From: Agapanthus africanus
Taxonomy: Eukaryota > Streptophyta > Magnoliopsida > Asparagales > Amaryllidaceae
Assembly: GCA_030015575.1 (NCBI GenBank)
Contig: CM057347.1
Span: 406,628,248-406,692,247 of the forward strand
DNA length: 64,000 nucleotides
Reading direction: 5' to 3'
Every line of letters begins with the position of its first letter. The first letter of the stretch is position 1. Position numbers and translations under genes: made by a program. Positions 32,330-44,250 of the stretch are shown one piece after another. Below the pieces are notes generated by a model. It had not been told where the DNA came from and ran no database searches. It worked only from the letters and a program-made list of their open reading frames with translations.

Positions 32330-32947
32330 CGTTGGAGCTGGCGGAGTTATCCCAGAGGGGGAGTTGCCCCCAGCCTTCTTTACTCGGCGCCAGTGGCGAC
32401 GTCGAGCATGTCGTGCTAATAGAGTTGTTTCAGCTATAGGGGTGACCTCCTCATGCCCCCGTGTTGGTCAGAATATGCTGGTACCAGCCTTTTAAAGACC
32501 GATGTCCGTTGAACGGGGACGGCCAACCTGTCAGAAGCGGACTTCCGAGCATGGGAAGCAACCTTGGTGACTTCGCCAAGAACGGGAGCTGGGATGGCTA
32601 TCCGCTTCGGGATAACGTCTTCTGGTATGGCAGGCTTCTTCATGGGCCCGATGGAGTTCTGGCCTAATCCATTAAAACCTGAAGCAGTGGAGTTGGGAGA
32701 CCTGTTGAGAGGGGTCGCGGCAGTGGTAAGTCGATCGAAGACCGACTTCTTTGGAGCTTCTTGCAATGTCATTGGGGCGTTGAAGCTCATTGGTGGGAGC
32801 ATGGTCCCAAAAAAATAGTCCAGTGGTGGTTTGAGCCACCTGCTCCACCGGCATTTTGAAAAGGGAGGCCGCTTGGGGCCCATAAGTCACTCCTCCAGCA
32901 AGGACCGAGCGAGAATTGCAGTTGTAGGCAGTGCAGTTTGAAGCCAT
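32330..32947 (-). pseudogene. gag: Tat-1 Gag N-terminal part, frameshifted
   Basis: By comparison with Tat-2 (ATG at 36645), Gag starts at 32947 with 'MASNCTAYNCNSRSVLAGGV'. The frame shifts at an A7 run near 32811-32816, continues in the 32434-32883 frame, and shifts again near 32450 before joining the long ORF. It contains degenerate 'SVFDRL'-type repeats ('KKSVFDRLTTAATPL', 'RTSVFKRLVPA'), also seen in Tat-2. A TACTAAG branch-like site and GTGCAG acceptor-like site just upstream of the ATG occur in both Tat elements. Confidence 0.75.
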
Positions 32948-33073
32948 TGATCTTCTGTTTTCTGCACGGAGCAAGACACCAAATCTTAGTACCTCGAATC
33001 CACAGGCAACCACAGTAAACCGCGATTCGTTCGCGAACACGACACACGAAGTGTGGAGTGGAAAGAGGAAGAG

Positions 33074-33091
33074 GTCCCACCGAGCGTGCCA
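33074..33091 (-). promoter_or_regulatory. Tat-1 primer binding site
   Basis: Minus strand TGGCACGCTCGGTGGGAC, five bases past the LTR end. Tat-2 has TGGCACGCCCGGTGGGAC at 36501, one base different. The tRNA was not identified. Confidence 0.8.
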
Positions 33092-33096
33092 GAATC

Positions 33097-35761
33097 TGTT
33101 CCCCTCCGAAAGGCGGCGCACAGGACCGCGATGTCCTGACGCTGGGGTTCGGGGCAGATGCTACATGGTTTTATCCGTCCACCTCTCCGAAGATGCCAAG
33201 TTGATTTATGGCACCGTGTATCGGAGGTTTAGACGGATGCGGCCGATGTAGCAGACTTCGTCAGATTCCCCCTCGCTTGAGGGGTTTTTGATTGTGGGGA
33301 CGCTCTTCCCTGCAGGCGCAAGCCCCTGCAGTTAATTACGCTACCGCATCGCGGTAACAACTTTCTCCTTCTCCAGAATTTCACTTCGTGTCGTGTGTGT
33401 TTGTTTTGTTTGTGGTTGCCCGTGGATTGTATACGGAGACTAAATAATGCCGTCGCCCGTAGGACGTGGATTAGTACAAATCCGTATTTACTTAGATTTG
33501 GGTTTGGTGTTTTTAGTTTAAGGATGCATTAGTCGCGTTGCGGCTAAGATCAACTTAAACGTTCGTTAAGGATACGATAGTCCTATTTGAGACTAGGATC
33601 AACTTAACGTGATAATCCATTTAATATCTGGCCATCGGGACTCGTCACCTCTCTAACGTCGTTGAAGGATTACAACGGCAGATGTCAGAGGAGTTCAGAG
33701 ATGTACCCTTGAACCAAAGTTGATTTGGAGTTTTATAGTCCATTTAAATGTTTAAGGATACGTTAGCCGTGTTTGGAGGCTAAGATCAACTTAAACGGGA
33801 TCGTTTAGATCCGGCAAAAGAGCATTTGGAGACTCTATTGTTCCAGTTTAGGGACGTAGTGGTCCATAGGTAGTTTAGGGACGTTGCGGTCCATGCTCCA
33901 GTTTAGGGACGTGGTGGTCCATATTCCAGTTTAGGGACGTTTCGGTCCGATATTAGTTTAGGGACGTTTCGGTCCGATATTAGTTTAGGGACGTTTCGGT
34001 CCGACATTTGTTTAGGGACGTTTCGGTCCGATATTAGTTTAGGGACGTTTCGGTCCGACATTAGTTTAAGGACGTTTCGGTGCAATATTAGTTTAGGGAC
34101 GTTTCGGTTCGACATTGATATGTGGTTGTCAGGACCCGTCACCTCTCTGACGTCGTTGAAGGATTACAACGACATGTGTCAGAGGAGTTCAGAGATGTAC
34201 CCTTGAACCCGTAGTAAATTGATTTAGGAGAGCAATCTTGCTCAGTCAATTTAATTTAAGGACTTATGGCCAAAATTGGGCTAAGTCCAGTTTCAACATT
34301 TTTTGTCTTCGGCCCGTGCTAGGGCTTTACCCCTTTTTAGTAATACACTGCATTATTCTTGTTTTGATTGGGCTTTGCCCTTTTATAAATGATGCAGAGC
34401 ATCTTTTTTTTGTTTGGGCTTTACCCCCCTTTTAAAAATGCATAGCATTTTTTATTAGGCCTGTTACGCCTTTTAATTGGGCTCTGTCCCTTTTCTTTAA
34501 TAATGCAGAGCATTAAATACTCTGACAGCGCCCCACGTGGCTTGTCAGGCGCTTTGCGCTAAGTATTGAGCGCAAACTCATATGGTGGTGACACGTGGCG
34601 TGCTCTGGTGAGCGCAAGCGCAACAGTGCAGTGCGCTGCGCTGTTGCGCTGCTGACACGTGGCGCGCTCTGGTGAGTTGCGCCAACTCCAGAGAGCAAAG
34701 CTCTTATTTCATAGCGCAAGTGGTTTAGATGCTGACACGTGGCGCTCTCCCAAGAGCGCAACAGCGCAGTTTGCAAGTGCAAAGCACCAAGAATCTTTTA
34801 GATTCAAGAACAGAAGTGCAAAACACTATTTGATTTCTTGATCTAATTTAGATCAAAGAAAAATAAGTTTTTTCTTGTTTTTCTTATCTCAGAGAACCAA
34901 AGGTTCATGAAAAGTGCAAAGCACTATTTTATTTTATTTTATTTTATTTTTATTAAAAATCATTGATCTTGTTTTTAAATCTATGATCTGTTCATAAGAG
35001 AACTTTCTCTTTTTCTAAAGGTTTTTACCTTTTTTATTCTTGAGGTGTTTCTCAGAGTTCTTTCTCTCTCTTTTTTTTTAGAAAAAAAATGTTGATACCC
35101 TTGAATTGAGGTCTGAGGTCCTTTTTATAGTGCCCATAAATTAGTTAAATTTGTTAAAGAGATCTTTCTCTGAGTGATTTGGGGAATTTTCCCCACCGTT
35201 GGATTTTTGATCCAAGGGCTTCTGTTTTGCAGAAGAAAATCTTCTTGTTTTAATAAGAACATAAAAGATTTCTTAAAATTTTAATTCTGTTTGGCGCAGA
35301 TGCCCCAGCGCGTGACATGTGTCGCTCAGCGCACAGCGCAGCGCAACTGCGCTAGCGCATCTGCGCTGATACGTGTCGCGCAGCGCAGCGCTTGCGCAAC
35401 TGCGCTAGTGCATCTGCGCTGACAGGTGTCGCACAGTGCACAGCGTAGCGCAACTGCGCTAGCGCATCTGCGCTGACACGTGTCGCGCAGTGCAGTGCCT
35501 GCGCAACTGAAGCGTTGCTTCCTTTAATGTTGCTAAAAATAGAGCTTTGCTCTGATTGGGCGCGCCTTCTTGGGCGCTGCGCTGATGCATCTGCGCCTGA
35601 CACGTGGCGTGTTGCGCAGCGCGAATATACTGAAGTGTTGCTTCATTTATTAGGTTTTAAATTTTCAAAGCAGGGCTTTGCTCTGATTGGGGGAAGATGA
35701 AGCATTGCTTCATCTCCCGCCTCGGAATTTGAACAGAGCTTTGCTCTGATTGGGGTAAACA
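33097..35761 (-). repeat. Tat-1 5' LTR
   Basis: Minus-strand start TGTTTACCCC (35761) and end GGGGAACA (33097). Same internal landmarks as the 3' LTR: 27-bp array 33841-34117, TATA near 35120, G-box sites, short hairpins. One more 27-bp unit but fewer GC-rich units than the 3' LTR. Confidence 0.93.
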
Positions 35762-36495
35762 CCGGCAACCATACATTACATAGACTATGACGTCTTTAAA
35801 CTGGACTGTGGGGTCCTTAGGCCCATGGACTATGATGTCCTTAACCTCGGACTGTGGGGTCCTTTAAAACCCATGGACTATGATGTCCTTAACCTCGAAC
35901 TGTGGGGTCCTTTAAAACCCATGGACCGCAATGTCCCTAAACTAAACAATAGAGTCCAAATGCTCTTTTGTTGGATCTAAATGATCCCGTTGAGTTTATC
36001 TTAGTCTAAAATTAGACTAACGTATCCTTAACTAACGTTTAAGTTGATCTTAGTCCCAAATGAGACTAACGTATCCTTAAACCCAAACCCAAATCTAAGA
36101 AAATACGGATTTAGACTAATTCGAGCCTTACGGGCGACAACATAAATTAGTCTCTGTATACAATCCACGGGCAACCAAAAACAAAACAAACACCCACGAC
36201 ACGAAGTGACCATCTGGAGAAGGAGAAAGTGGTTACCGAGATGCGATAGCGTAATTAACTGCAGGGGCTTGCGCCTGCAGGAAAGAACGTCCCCATAATC
36301 AAAAACCCCTCAAATGAGGGGGAATCTGACGAAGTCTGCTACATCGGCCGTATCCGTTTAAACCTTTGATACATGGTATCATAAATCAACTTGGCATCTT
36401 CGGAGATGTGGACGGATAGCTCCAATTAGCATCTGCCCTGAAATTCAGGCAAGACGGACCCGCGTGGTCGCGTCTCCACGTTTCGGCGGGGAACA
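35762..36495 (+). repeat. Tat-2 5' LTR, right part
   Basis: Continues the LTR after Tat-1; 35762-35766 is the CCGGC duplication. Contains about 58-bp units with 'ggactatgatgtccttaacc' (35820-35935), the counterpart of the 27-bp array in Tat-1. Ends GGGGAACA at 36495. Confidence 0.88.
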
Positions 36496-36500
36496 GATTC

Positions 36501-36518
36501 TGGCACGCCCGGTGGGAC
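36501..36518 (+). promoter_or_regulatory. Tat-2 primer binding site
   Basis: TGGCACGCCCGGTGGGAC, five bases (GATTC) past the LTR terminus. Confidence 0.85.
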
Positions 36519-36644
36519 TTTTTCCTCTTTCCACTCCACAGTTCATGTGTCATGTTCGCGAACGAATCATGGTTTGATATGGTTGCCCTTGGGTTTGAGG
36601 TACTAAGATTTAGTGTCTTGCTCCGTGCAGAAAACAGAAGATCA

Positions 36645-37587
36645 ATGACTTCAACCTTCACTAACTGCAACTGCAACTCTCGATCCGTCCCGTCCGGAGG
36701 AGTGACTTACGGTCCTAAAGCGGCCTCCATCTTCGCTATGCCGGTGGAACAGGTCACTCAGGCCACCACTGGATTGTTCTTCGGGACCATGCTCCCACCA
36801 ACGAGCTTCAGCGCTCCTGTACCACAACAAGAAGCTCAGAAGAAGTCGGTCTTTGATCAGCTTACAACTGCCGCGGCCCCTCTCAACGGATTGCCCAACT
36901 TCAACGCCTCAGTCTTTGACAGGCTGGGCCAAAGCTCCAACGGGCCTATGAAGAAGCCCGCAATACCAGAAAGGGTTATTCTAAAGAGGATAGCCATTCC
37001 TGCTCTCGAAGTTGTCAAAGCGGCTTCTCCTACCAAAGGGTCGGTCTTCACTAGACTGACTGTTCCGGTTCCCACTCCAGACGAAGTCCTTAAAGCTGCT
37101 TCCTATGCCCAGAGGTCTGTCGTTGACAGATTGATCATTGCTTCTCAACGGACATCGGTCTTCAAGAGCCTGACACCGGCGACAACCCTTCGCCAAAACA
37201 GGGGGCATGAGGAAGTCACCCCTACGGCTGAGACAATCCCAACGGCTCGACATGCTCGACGTCGCCACTGGCGCCGAGTGAGGAAGGCTGGGACAACTCC
37301 CATTCTGGATTGACTCCACCAGCCCTCATGGTGGAAATCGATGGTGCTGTTCCAATTGGGAACAGCTTTCAACCGATAAGGACAGTGCGCAAAAACTCTC
37401 CGACTGCCGTGCTGAAGAGATCTCCTCCACCTGTGGAGAACGCTACTAAGGTGAAGCTAGAGCAGCCCCTTAGCGGCTGTCCTCTAAAATTTACAAAGTT
37501 TGGCGACAGGTTCAGGACTTGGAGATCGATCAAGATTACTCTCGCCGACAGAAAAAGGTGAAAGTTCAGCGAAAAGAGGACCATCTC
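36645..37587 (+). pseudogene. gag: Tat-2 Gag, N-terminal part, ending at an insertion
   Basis: The ATG at 36645 follows a TACTAAG and GTGCAG pair that resembles an intron end. The frame runs to 37313, with repeated 'SVFDQL/SVFDRL/SVFTRL/SVVDRL/SVFKSL' units about 25-40 residues apart, a pattern shared with Tat-1. It shifts near 37300 into the frame of 37310-37561 ('GAVPIGNSFQP') and again near 37480. At 37587 (GGACCATCTC) Gag similarity stops and a Tekay LTR fragment begins; Gag resumes at 38217. Confidence 0.8.
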
Positions 37588-38221
37588 GTGAATAGTAAAT
37601 AACATCATAAAAAGGCGCCCTGCCGCGACCTCTCTGATGATCAGACCTGAAAAACCCTGCGGCACAATGGGGGTGAGTTGCCAACTCATGAATAGTAAAT
37701 AACATCATACAGTAATCCCAAGTATGTACTAACAGCGATAATCTATCACATGTAATCTGATAGCATAAGTATAACAATATGTATATGCAACAGTCATGAA
37801 AGGTATTCTATCAGGTACTACTAATACATGAAGCAAGTGCATATCAAATAAATGCGGAGTATGGGATAAAACATGTCATCCTCATGGAATCCTCATCATG
37901 GCGAACCAGTGTCCATCAAGACAATCTAAATCCCTAAATTCCCTCAAATCGGCCCCCATATCGGCCCTCATATCGGGCACATCGGCCCCTCATATCGGGC
38001 ACATCAGCCCCTCATATCGGGCACATCAGCCCCACAATGAATAAGAATACATGCACAGATCATTATGATGATATATATTATATAGGTATACATATATAAC
38101 AGCGTCCCATACTACTGATACACACACACACACATGTATATATATCAGCGTCCCATACCACTGATATATATATATACCCAGGAGCAAAACATTCAGGAAA
38201 CATCATATGAAATCCATATAT
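37588..38221 (-). repeat. Tekay LTR fragment inserted in Tat-2 gag
   Basis: 37610-38221 is the reverse complement of Tekay-2 LTR from 17540 back through 16758 and 7027 to about 6911, without the Copia-1 insertion and without the Tat fragment. At the left junction, 37588-37609 repeats the sequence at 37688-37709 (AATAGTAAATAACATCAT). Includes CA and TA dinucleotide runs near 38120-38180. No target duplication seen at the ends. Confidence 0.88.
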
Positions 38222-41070
38222 CTGTTAAGCCACAAAAGGCGACAGCTACTTGGGTGCCCGCTGTAATGGCTCACTCAACATCAACCGCTCATAAGAGAAG
38301 GAGGCCGGAGAAAGCCCCCGTGACCGCGGCGAACCGCAAGGATATTGAATCTAAACGCCCCAAGTCTGGGGGCATGGTAACACATACCGTTTATATAACT
38401 TTCGGAAAAAAGGAAAGCCGTGCTTCTACGGGTCATCGACCGCTCACCCGATCGATAACGAAGGCTCAGGAGCAACAGCAGCAGAAACTTCAGGAGATGC
38501 TAACTGCAATGGCCGCACTCACTGGGTCGAAAGAAACTCCAGAGACCTCAGAGCAGTGTCAAGAACAACAAAGTGATGCTGATTTCCTCCGAAGAATGCT
38601 CGAGAGGAAAGAAAAAGAGGCCGCGGAACAGGCAGCCAACATCAAACGAATGGCTCTTTTGTTCCAAGACATGGCTGGAATGATGTTACAGCCAGAACTT
38701 CCGGCTGAAGACCCCCCGATCATCATTGAAGACAACAGAGGGGAGACATCGAACCCTCCACCGGCTCTTTCAACAACCAAAGAAGAGATAATCTCTAAGG
38801 CCGCCTTGGACGACTACATCGCTCAGCAAATACGAGCTCACCAGGCGAATGAAGCGGCCGGCCAAATTGTTAAAACGGGGCGACCATATCCAGGCTGGTA
38901 TGACCAAATAAGGTACCTGTCGGGATATACGATCCCTAAATTCCATGTATATAAGGGGACGGGAAATCCGCATCAGCATGTCGCCCAGTTCAGGGCTCTA
39001 TGTGGCAACACTGGAGGTGATGATAAACTTCTGCTCCGCCAATTTGTCGGCAGCTTGTCGGAAACGGTGTTTGAGTGGTATTCGGAGCTTCCAAACGATT
39101 CTGTCAAAACCTTTGCAGAGATGGAGCTATTATTCACCCAGCGATTCGCGAGTGCTATTGAATGCACCCCAATAATGGCATTGATCAATGCCAAGGTGAA
39201 ACCTGGCGAGACATGGGTTCAATACGCAATACGATGGCGGAATTTGTGGTCAAAATGTGAGCAGCGCATCGAAGAAGCGCCGGCAGTAGGCATGTTCGTG
39301 GGCACTCTTGACCCTCAAGCGACCATCTCGCAATTTATGATGTTTTTCAAGATGACCACGTTCCAGGCACTGATTGATAAACTAGCTCAAATGGACCAGA
39401 TGGGCCATAGGCCTTCCTCTTCGAAGCCGGAGCAGCGAAATGAAAAAGGGAAAGGCAAAGCGACCTTCGTCGCCAATGCTCAACAGCAGCCTAGTGGTCC
39501 AAAATTAACAGATCGACTAGACGAGAGACGGCGATACTATAATGAGAAAATGAAGCGTCCTTATTCGTTTCCCCAGGACAAAACGAGGAGATTGTTTGAG
39601 CTGGCGGTGCGCAATAGGCTCATCAATCTGCCGAATCTGAAACGTCCATTGCAACCCGGCGAGGCTAATAGTCTCAATTATTGCCCCTACCATCAAACAC
39701 TAAGCCATCCAATTGAAGATTGCTTCGTCTTTAAACTCTGGATCGAAGATCAATACCAACAGGGCAAATTTGCCCTGTCCGAGAATTGGAAGGTGAACCT
39801 ACCACAGCCACACGCTCCCAAGAAGATAGACACACCGGGGGCATCATGTTCTTTCGTAGAAGAAGCTCCATGGGAGGTCGTTCTTTCAGCCAAGACTAAA
39901 AGAATGTTGAAGGATCTCCATACATGCCCGGCGATCAGGTGGAAGAATCTATTAGAACCCGAGATTATCGAGGGAATGTTGAAGCCGCGCCCAACTCCAA
40001 AGATTGGTGGTGATAGCCAAAGCACTCATACCCAGCCGTCAAAGTCTTCGAAGAAGAAGAAGAAGACCAAAAGGCCCGTGAAGCCTGGTGATCAGCGCAC
40101 GGACCTGCAAAAACAGATTGACGTGTTGGAAGAATATAATCAAAAAGCGCGGACTCCAGTCACACTCTAAGAATTTCTCAGCCACGTCCTTAAGGACGGA
40201 GATGATGACAATGGAGAAGACTCGTCGGATGAATCTAAAGGTTATGTGGCAAGTTGCCATGTGATCTCTCACTCGTCGATAGACGATGAAGAAGCTCCTT
40301 ACACAAAGAAACTGGGGGCAAATCCTGAGCCGGAACTTCTAGGGCCATCAGACGAAATGATTGATGCATTCCTAGACGAGGCTCTTCTTAAAAGCAAAGC
40401 TGCTCGAGAGCGTAAGATGGCCATATTTGAAAAAGCCAAACGCCGGTGGCTAGACGAAAGGGTTGAAACACTCCCGCTAGATCAAAGTACATCCGTCGCA
40501 AAAAAAAGCAGGTTCAAGACAAGGAAGAGGTTCGCTAAAGCCATATCGATGGGAATGAAGCTTCCACCCTCCGAAGGAAACACTCTTGGTGAAGCAGAAA
40601 TACATCCTAGCTACTGCTTATATCATCGAAAGATTGCACACCCCACCGAAGAGTGCAACGCTTTTAAAAAATGGTGGCAGGGATATGTTGCTCACCGGCA
40701 ACATTTCAAGCGGATGAAACGCAAAACTCGTCGGGAGCAAAGAAACACGACCGAGGAGCATAAAAGAACTACCAGCAACTGTCACATGGTCAATGCTGGG
40801 GGATCGCAAGTTCATACCTTTGAGAGCGATTCTGATGAAGAAATAGCCCTTGGCCCTCTCTTCAAAGAACCCACATCCGAAACAGAAGAAATGAAGACCT
40901 GTGAAAATATTCAGCTGCGCAATCGTACGCTGCCCAAAAAGAATCTCGGGCCCGCGAACAGTAGGTCGAATAGAAAAGATAAGGGAAAAGAAAAAGTCCC
41001 TGAGGATATTGCCTTAGATGATTGAGTCGTTGAAGAGCTGGCAGCCAAGGAACCGCCCAAGAAAAGTAAG
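38217..41070 (+). pseudogene. gag: Tat-2 Gag, main part, with two in-frame stops
   Basis: Resumes with 'SVKPQKATATWVPAVM', parallel to 'SVNPQKTIATRMPTTT' in Tat-1. The capsid-type domain has 'FHVYKGTGNPHQHVAQFRAL' and 'LPNDSVKTFAEMELLFTQRF'. C-X2-H-X4-H-X4-C modules lie near 39680 (CPYHQTLSHPIEDC) and 40615 (CLYHRKIAHPTEEC). Stops are TAA at 40168-40170 and TGA at 41023-41025; the frame is otherwise continuous, so these look like single-base nonsense changes. A Lys-rich linker and acidic stretches ('ESDSDEE') separate the modules. Confidence 0.85.
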
Positions 41071-42315
41071 GTGGATTACAACGTTTTTGCACACCTGAGA
41101 AAGATACCCTCGCAGCTCAGCATTCTCGACGCTTTTCTTCTATCTAAAGAGGCGAGAGATTCACTGATCAAGGCACTGCAAGAGCCCGAGCAATTCCAAG
41201 CTTTACTCGCTGAAGAAAAGATGAAGGACGAGCTGGAAGAAGTGCATACAGCCGATATCACCTTTGGCGATGAAGATCTCCTTCTCAGGACATGCGAGCA
41301 TAACCGTCCCCTTTATGTCTCCGGATACTGTCATGATATCAAGATAGGCAAAATCCTGGTTGACAATGGGTCCTCAGTCAATCTCCTAAACGTGAGAGTG
41401 CTGAAGGAAATCTGCATGAGCGTTCAGCACCTCTCTCACGATAAAATCATCATCTCCGGGTTTGACTCCGAGTCATCACGGACGCTTGGGTCTGTAATAT
41501 TGACACTACGCTTTGGGCTGCTTGTCACGGACATTAGGTTTCATGTCATTGACGCTAAGATATGCTACAATGCTTTGCTCGGCAGACCTTGGTTACACGA
41601 GTACAACATTATCCCTTCTACACAATATCAGTGTATGAAGTATTTCAAGGATGGTCTCGAGTATACCGTAACAGGAGAACAAAACCCATTCTCCATGAAC
41701 GAAGTCCGCAAATATGAGGATGCCAAATACTTCCTGCCTGATTTCGAAGACACAGAAAGATGTCGCAAACTGAAGGACAAGAACAACGCTATCACCACTA
41801 TTCCGGTCTTCGGGAGTGATACCGAAGAGGAAGAAGAGATAGTCTATTCGGGACCGCCCCAATACAACAAACCGGGACCGTCAACTCCTATTCTGGTCTT
41901 TGGTAGTGACTATGAGGACGAGCTCAACGCAGTATTCTCGGCTCGTCCATCAGTGCAAGCCTTTGTCGGAGATGATCAGATTTTTCAGATCGCCATGGTT
42001 CCACGAAAGCATTACAAAGAGCTCGACGCACTTGACACATATAGTGTGCAAGAACAGCAGACATTTTACGTCCCTCCCAGGCGAAGAGGTGAAAAGGCGA
42101 TCCTATTCTACCGATCCACGGAAACCAAAGTGGAGAAAGAAGTCTGGCATGGCGCGGATTCTACACTTGACAGGCTCCAGCCCATCTGTCTGCCCAGATA
42201 TTACACAAACGGATTAAAAAGACTGTTGAGGCACTAAGGCGTACCCCTTAAGCAGACCGCTCGACAAGCTCAGTTCTATAACAGGATCTGGAGCATCCCC
42301 GGAACTCAACGAAAG
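41071..42315 (+). pseudogene. pol: Tat-2 protease region
   Basis: Same frame as Gag. The aspartic protease core has 'GKILVDNGSSVNLLNV' near 41350-41395, where Tat proteases have D-x-G-S-S-V-N, and the downstream 'YNALLGRPWLHEYNIIPST' near 41570-41625. The protease would cut the polyprotein. A long acidic C-terminal extension follows. The frame is open to a TAA at 42235-42237 and continues after it. Confidence 0.85.
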
Positions 42316-43380
42316 TTGCCCAATGGGAGAATGGAAACGATCGGGCTTGGATATGCTCAATCCAAGAAACGGGAGCCATTCCATGACTGCTACGTCATAC
42401 ATGACTTCGACGAAGAAGGAGACGCTCTGTGGGAAGATGCTAACCCTGAACTAAAACGAGCTCCCATCGAGAAAATGCCAAGCCTGCCGTTCGAAGAACA
42501 AATGGACAAGCTTATAAGGGAAGCGGGTCAAAAGGTTCGAGACGACCATAATCGCGAAATGGCCATCTACGAGAAAGCCAGAATGCAACGCCTCCTTCAG
42601 CAGGCCGTGGAAAATGACAATGCTCCTCGTCGCCAGCCCGTCATACAAAAGTCTCGGCGCAGAGGCAAAAATAAACCAAAGAATGAAAAAAGCATTCGAC
42701 AGCGACAAAGCGGGGCTAAGAAGCCACGCGATCGAGAATCGAACAACCAGGATTCGTCTCTTATAAAGAAGATGGGTTGAGCGTACTCATTTCCCCAAGA
42801 CAAGACAAGAAAGATATTCGATCTTATCATAAAACATCAGATGATGACGCTCCCGGAGTCCAAGCACCCCGAGCAAGCAGGTGAAGTTAATCATCCAGAT
42901 TATTGCTCCTATCACCGGGCAATAAGACATTCTCTTGAAGACTGCTTCTCCTTCAAGAACTGGGTTGAAGACCAGTATCAACTCGGCAGATTCGCTCTAT
43001 CCAGCAGTTGGAGGGTAACCCCATCGTAGAAGCATGAACCGAAAGCCACGAAAGCAGAGCCGAATCAACATCGGACTTGGAAGCGATATCGTACCTGTCA
43101 TATGATAACGCTGTCAGAAGAAGAACCCGAGAATATGGGCGACCTCCCTTGGTACTTTGAAAACGATGATGACGAGGTAATCTCAGAGTTTCTACCAGTG
43201 CCAAAAGAGCTGGAAGATGGAATACATACTACTGCAGATAACCTCAAGAAAATTGATTTAGGGATAGCAAGTGACCCGCGGCCGACATTCGTCAGTGAGC
43301 TGTTGTCTGAAGAAAGGGTGGCTATGCTAAAGGACGTGCTCATACAGCACATAGATTGCTTAACATAGAACTATTCCGAG
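42316..43380 (+). pseudogene. pol: Tat-2 protease-RT linker with an extra zinc module
   Basis: In the same frame, interrupted by stops at 42778-42780, 43027-43029 and 43367-43369. It holds a third Gag-type C-X2-H-X4-H-X4-C module (CSYHRAIRHSLEDC near 42896) followed by 'WVEDQYQLGRFALS', preceded by 'YSFPQDKTR'. These are the sequence marks of the Gag modules, here between protease and RT. The middle part is Lys/Arg-rich ('KSRRRGKNKPKNEKS'), a possible nucleic-acid-binding or nuclear-import patch (inference). Confidence 0.75.
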
Positions 43381-44250
43381 ATGCCAGGACTAGATCCAGA
43401 AATTGCTGTACACAAATTAGCAATATCCCCCGACGTCAAGCCGATCAAACAAGCACCGAGAAGAATGCGGCTCGAGCTTGAGATAAGCATCAACGCCGAG
43501 GTCAAGAAGCTAATCGACTCCGACTTCATCCAAGAAGTTCATTATCCCGACTGGATCGCTAATATCGTCCCAGTGATGAAGAAAAATGGGACGGTGCGCA
43601 TATGTGTGGACTTTCGGGATCTCAATAAAGCCTGCCCGAAGGACGATTTTCCTGTACCGGTTACCGAGCTGATGATAGATAATACGTTCACTCACGAAGT
43701 TTTCTCCTTCATGGACGGCTCATCAGGATACAATCAGATAAAAATGCATCCCGAAGACCTGATGCATACCGCTTTCCAGACCACTTTGGGCATATTCTGC
43801 TACACGGTGATGCCCTTCGGTCTGAAGAACGCCAGTGCCACCTATCAGAGGGCCATGACGAAAATTTTCGATGACCTCATACATGAAATCATCGAATGCT
43901 ATATCGACGACCTCGTGGTTAAAAGCAAATCATACGAGGAACATTTAGAACATCTGAAGATCGTGTTTCAGCGCCTTCGGAAATACAACTTGAAGATGAA
44001 CCCTCTCAAATGCGCGTTCGGAGTTTCCTCGGGCGAATTCCTAGGATTCATCATACGACATCGAGGCATCGAGATAGACCTGTCGAAGATCAAGGCGATA
44101 TGGAGATTCCACCGCCAAAGACTCTCAAGCAACTGCGGTCTCTCCAAGGAAAGCTCGCGTATATCCGGCGGTTCAAGCCAATCTCTCCGGCAAGTGCCGC
44201 CCTTACAGTCATCTAATGAAGAAGGGGACCCCTTTCGTCTGGGATCATAA
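43381..44250 (+). pseudogene. pol: Tat-2 reverse transcriptase
   Basis: All RT landmarks are present: 'NGTVRICVDFRDLNKACPKD' near 43585, 'FSFMDGSSGYNQIKM' near 43705, 'MPFGLKNASATYQRAM' near 43810, and the catalytic YIDD near 43900 followed by 'LVVKSKSYEEH'. The wording is typical of the Tat/Ogre lineage. After 'SKIKAI' the frame is lost by a one-base change near 44100; connection-domain similarity continues in the +1 frame (44010-44216). It would copy RNA to cDNA; the frameshift and upstream stops disable this copy. Confidence 0.9.

Larger units (their letters stand above)
20967..35761 (-). mobile_element. Tat-1: complete 14.8-kb non-autonomous Tat element, gag only
   Basis: Two LTRs of 2.7 kb (3' LTR 20967-23649; 5' LTR 33097-35761), about 97% alike by eye, flanked by target duplications CCGGC (20962-20966 and 35762-35766). 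On the minus strand the order is: 5' LTR, primer binding site, gag, a 4.6-kb repeat region with no pol, an antisense gene-like unit, polypurine tract, 3' LTR. It is inserted in the LTR of Tat-2, and Tat-2 sequence resumes at 35767. RT, RNase H and integrase are absent, so mobilisation must have been in trans, plausibly by Tat-2-like elements that share nearly the same primer binding site. Confidence 0.93.
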
